Positions 40,835-42,528 of a stretch of DNA of 42,528 nucleotides are shown piece by piece. The position numbers and the translations under genes are program-made. The notes under the pieces were generated by a model that was not told the DNA's origin, ran no database searches, and saw only the letters and a list, made by a program, of their open reading frames with translations. How positions within the stretch are numbered: position 1 is the stretch's first letter; each line of letters opens with the position of its first letter. The DNA lies in the NCBI RefSeq assembly GCF_001949145.1, contig NW_019091402.1:1032833-1075360 (forward strand), written 5' to 3'. The DNA is from Acanthaster planci. Its lineage: Eukaryota; Echinodermata; Asteroidea; Valvatida; Acanthasteridae.

Positions 40835-42129
40835 GTATGTTCAATTTTCCCATCACGGCAAAATGTAGGTCTGTTGGTTGGTCAGTGTTTTGCTGTACAC
40901 AGAAATCTCTGTAATACACAGTGAAAGTTGGGAGTTTAGTTTTGGGAAGACTACGACTCTAAAGTAAATCTGCCTTTTTATATCTGTAAATTAAGTATAT
41001 TTTAAACCAATATTTACTTGCATGTATATGATAATGTACAGTAGAGAGATTACCAAAAGCAACTATTTTTATGTATTAGTACTTCTGTAAAGATACGTCG
41101 ATATTTATTACCAGCAAAGGTTCTTTGGTCAAATGCGTTACCTGTTCATAAATATCAACTGCACATATTCAGAAGTCGTAACAGTATTAGATGTTTTAAA
41201 GTCAGCATTGATGTTTACTGTGTACTGAATTCGTTAAATAATGTCACTTTGCAAAAATCGAAACCCCGATTATAACATCAGGTTATTTGATAAGTAATTG
41301 TTGACGCTCAGTCTCCACTCCAGGTATGCGTTTGTGTACAGCATCGGAAGACGCTGGAAAACGAAGATTGAAGTGTAGAAATGGATAAGGACCCAGAGAA
41401 AAATGAAGTATTTTTTCCAATTTTCTACCTTCAAAAATGTGGTTTTATCTACTGAAGCTAAAATGACACTGTCCAGGAAATCTTTAACTGAACAATTCAA
41501 ATGAAATGTTTATATGAATTTCTGAAACTCTCGTTTCTATACAAGTGCCACTCGGTCAAATGCTGACTTTCGTCATGTTTGCTTTGTTGGCTTTTCAGAC
41601 CCAGTACTTTTCAAAGATTTGACGGTACAAGAACTAGTGTCAGTAGGATTTTTGCACAAAAGCCGAAGTTCTAAACAACGGTTGACGGAAGGTAACAAAG
41701 GAAAAGAGGAACAATGGAAAAGTGCAAGCATGAAAAGATGTTTTATCTTCAGTGAGCCTAGTTTTTTTTTCTGCGAATGACATGATGTTGTATCAGTGAT
41801 TTCTATTTTCAGCTTGTAATTTGATATAATTTGTACACAGATAAAAACACCTAATACGTAATTTTGTATTAACAAATGTATCTTAAATTTGCATAGTGTA
41901 ATAAATGCTGTAGACAGAACTGAATTGAGTAGACAATTGACAAATTTGAGTTGCTGAATACGCAATTTTAAATTTCGTTTCATATTTGAATGGTCCAGTT
42001 GTACAAAAAGCAAAGGCTTAGCTTTGCTTTTTACTGAAATTTGTTTGATTTTTCAAAACTTGAGAATGCTGTAAATAAACAAACACTAGCACTGTATTCA
42101 AAATTTCTTCTGAAATCTCTATGAGATGG

Positions 42130-42528
42130 ATTTTTTTGCAGCAGAGCAAAAAGGTAAAGTTTCCATTTCAGTAAAATTTTACTCCTATGATTTTTCCAAT
42201 GAAATCAAATTTAAAAACAGGAAGGAGGTAGCCTTCTATCAGTTTCGGAAATTTTTTTATTCTAAACTATCTTGCATTTGGATGAAATGTCGTAATGCTC
42301 TTATTTTTCAGCAAAATTCAAATCTGGAAGGGGTAAGTCTTGCATTTTGATTACTTTAAGGAATTTGCTCAATTTTCTTAAAGATTCAAAGCAGCAAAGG
42401 GTTAGCCTTGAATTTTTAATAATTTGGGAAATTTTCTCATTTTTCACCTAAATTCAAATCTGTAAGGGGTTAGTCTTGCATTTTGATTAATTTGGGGATT
42501 TTTCTCATTTTTCACCTAAATTCAAATC
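42130..42528. repeat. 68-bp tandem repeat running off the window end
   Basis: ATTCAAATC or its variant recurs at 42316, 42384, 42452 and 42520, exactly 68 bp apart. Each is followed by (G/C)(A/T)AAGGG(G)TTAG.CTTG and, further on, AATTTGG..ATTTTCTCATTTTTCACC. Less regular related units extend back to about 42130. The array is cut by the window edge, so its true length is unknown. Confidence 0.85.

Larger units (their letters stand above)
38961..42130. other. Downstream flank, no gene seen
   Basis: AT-rich DNA. Short frames on both strands (for example minus 41270-41500 and 41573-42013) show no domain, signal or splice structure that I recognise. An inverted-repeat element at 40133-40317 and an AAAC microsatellite at 40807-40834 are listed separately. 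Confidence 0.55.

Overview
The window is eukaryotic, and specifically metazoan, genomic DNA. Short GC-rich coding exons with consensus GT/AG splice sites sit inside long AT-richer introns full of small foldback elements, minisatellites and a recurring TACATGTA-type palindrome. One gene dominates it: a plus-strand TRPN (NOMPC-type) mechanotransduction channel. The species cannot be named from the sequence. A full TRPN with introns and transposon-rich, TACATGTA-rich introns suits an invertebrate animal (an invertebrate deuterostome such as an echinoderm, hemichordate or amphioxus is my guess, not shown).

Layout. Bases 1-4239 are non-coding flank with repeat fragments and, near 4 kb, the likely promoter and 5'UTR. 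A probable first coding exon lies at 4240-4392, followed by a 6.1 kb intron carrying several transposon-like elements. From 10498 to 35170, 23 exons encode 28 ankyrin repeats that align one for one with repeats 2-29 of insect NOMPC. A single large exon (35888-37238) encodes the linker, the whole membrane domain, the pore and the TRP helix. Two further exons (38104-38253, 38646-38866) give the cytoplasmic C-terminus and the stop. A polyA signal follows at 38937. Bases 38943-42528 are non-coding flank with a 185-bp inverted-repeat element and a 68-bp tandem repeat running off the window edge.

The ankyrin exons form a regular system. Every intron from exon 1 through exon 25 is phase 0, and cuts fall at repeat boundaries, so most exons equal one repeat of 33-36 residues and five carry two. 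The two introns inside the C-terminal tail are phase 1. Joined, the exons I could place give about 1611 residues, close to insect NOMPC. The first ankyrin repeat and its linker were not found.

The known role of this family is force sensing. The ankyrin spring tethers to microtubules and pulls on the TRP helix to open a non-selective cation pore. I found no second protein gene, no tRNA or rRNA, no CRISPR and no bacterial-type operon. The more unusual content is in the introns: five foldback elements ending in telomere-like TTAACCCTAAC, two families of roughly 240-260 bp inverted-repeat elements, an array of CRE-like TGACGTCA palindromes in the last intron, degenerate repeats in the fifth intron that may echo an ankyrin repeat, and a stop codon at the exon 25 donor with a polyA signal behind it.
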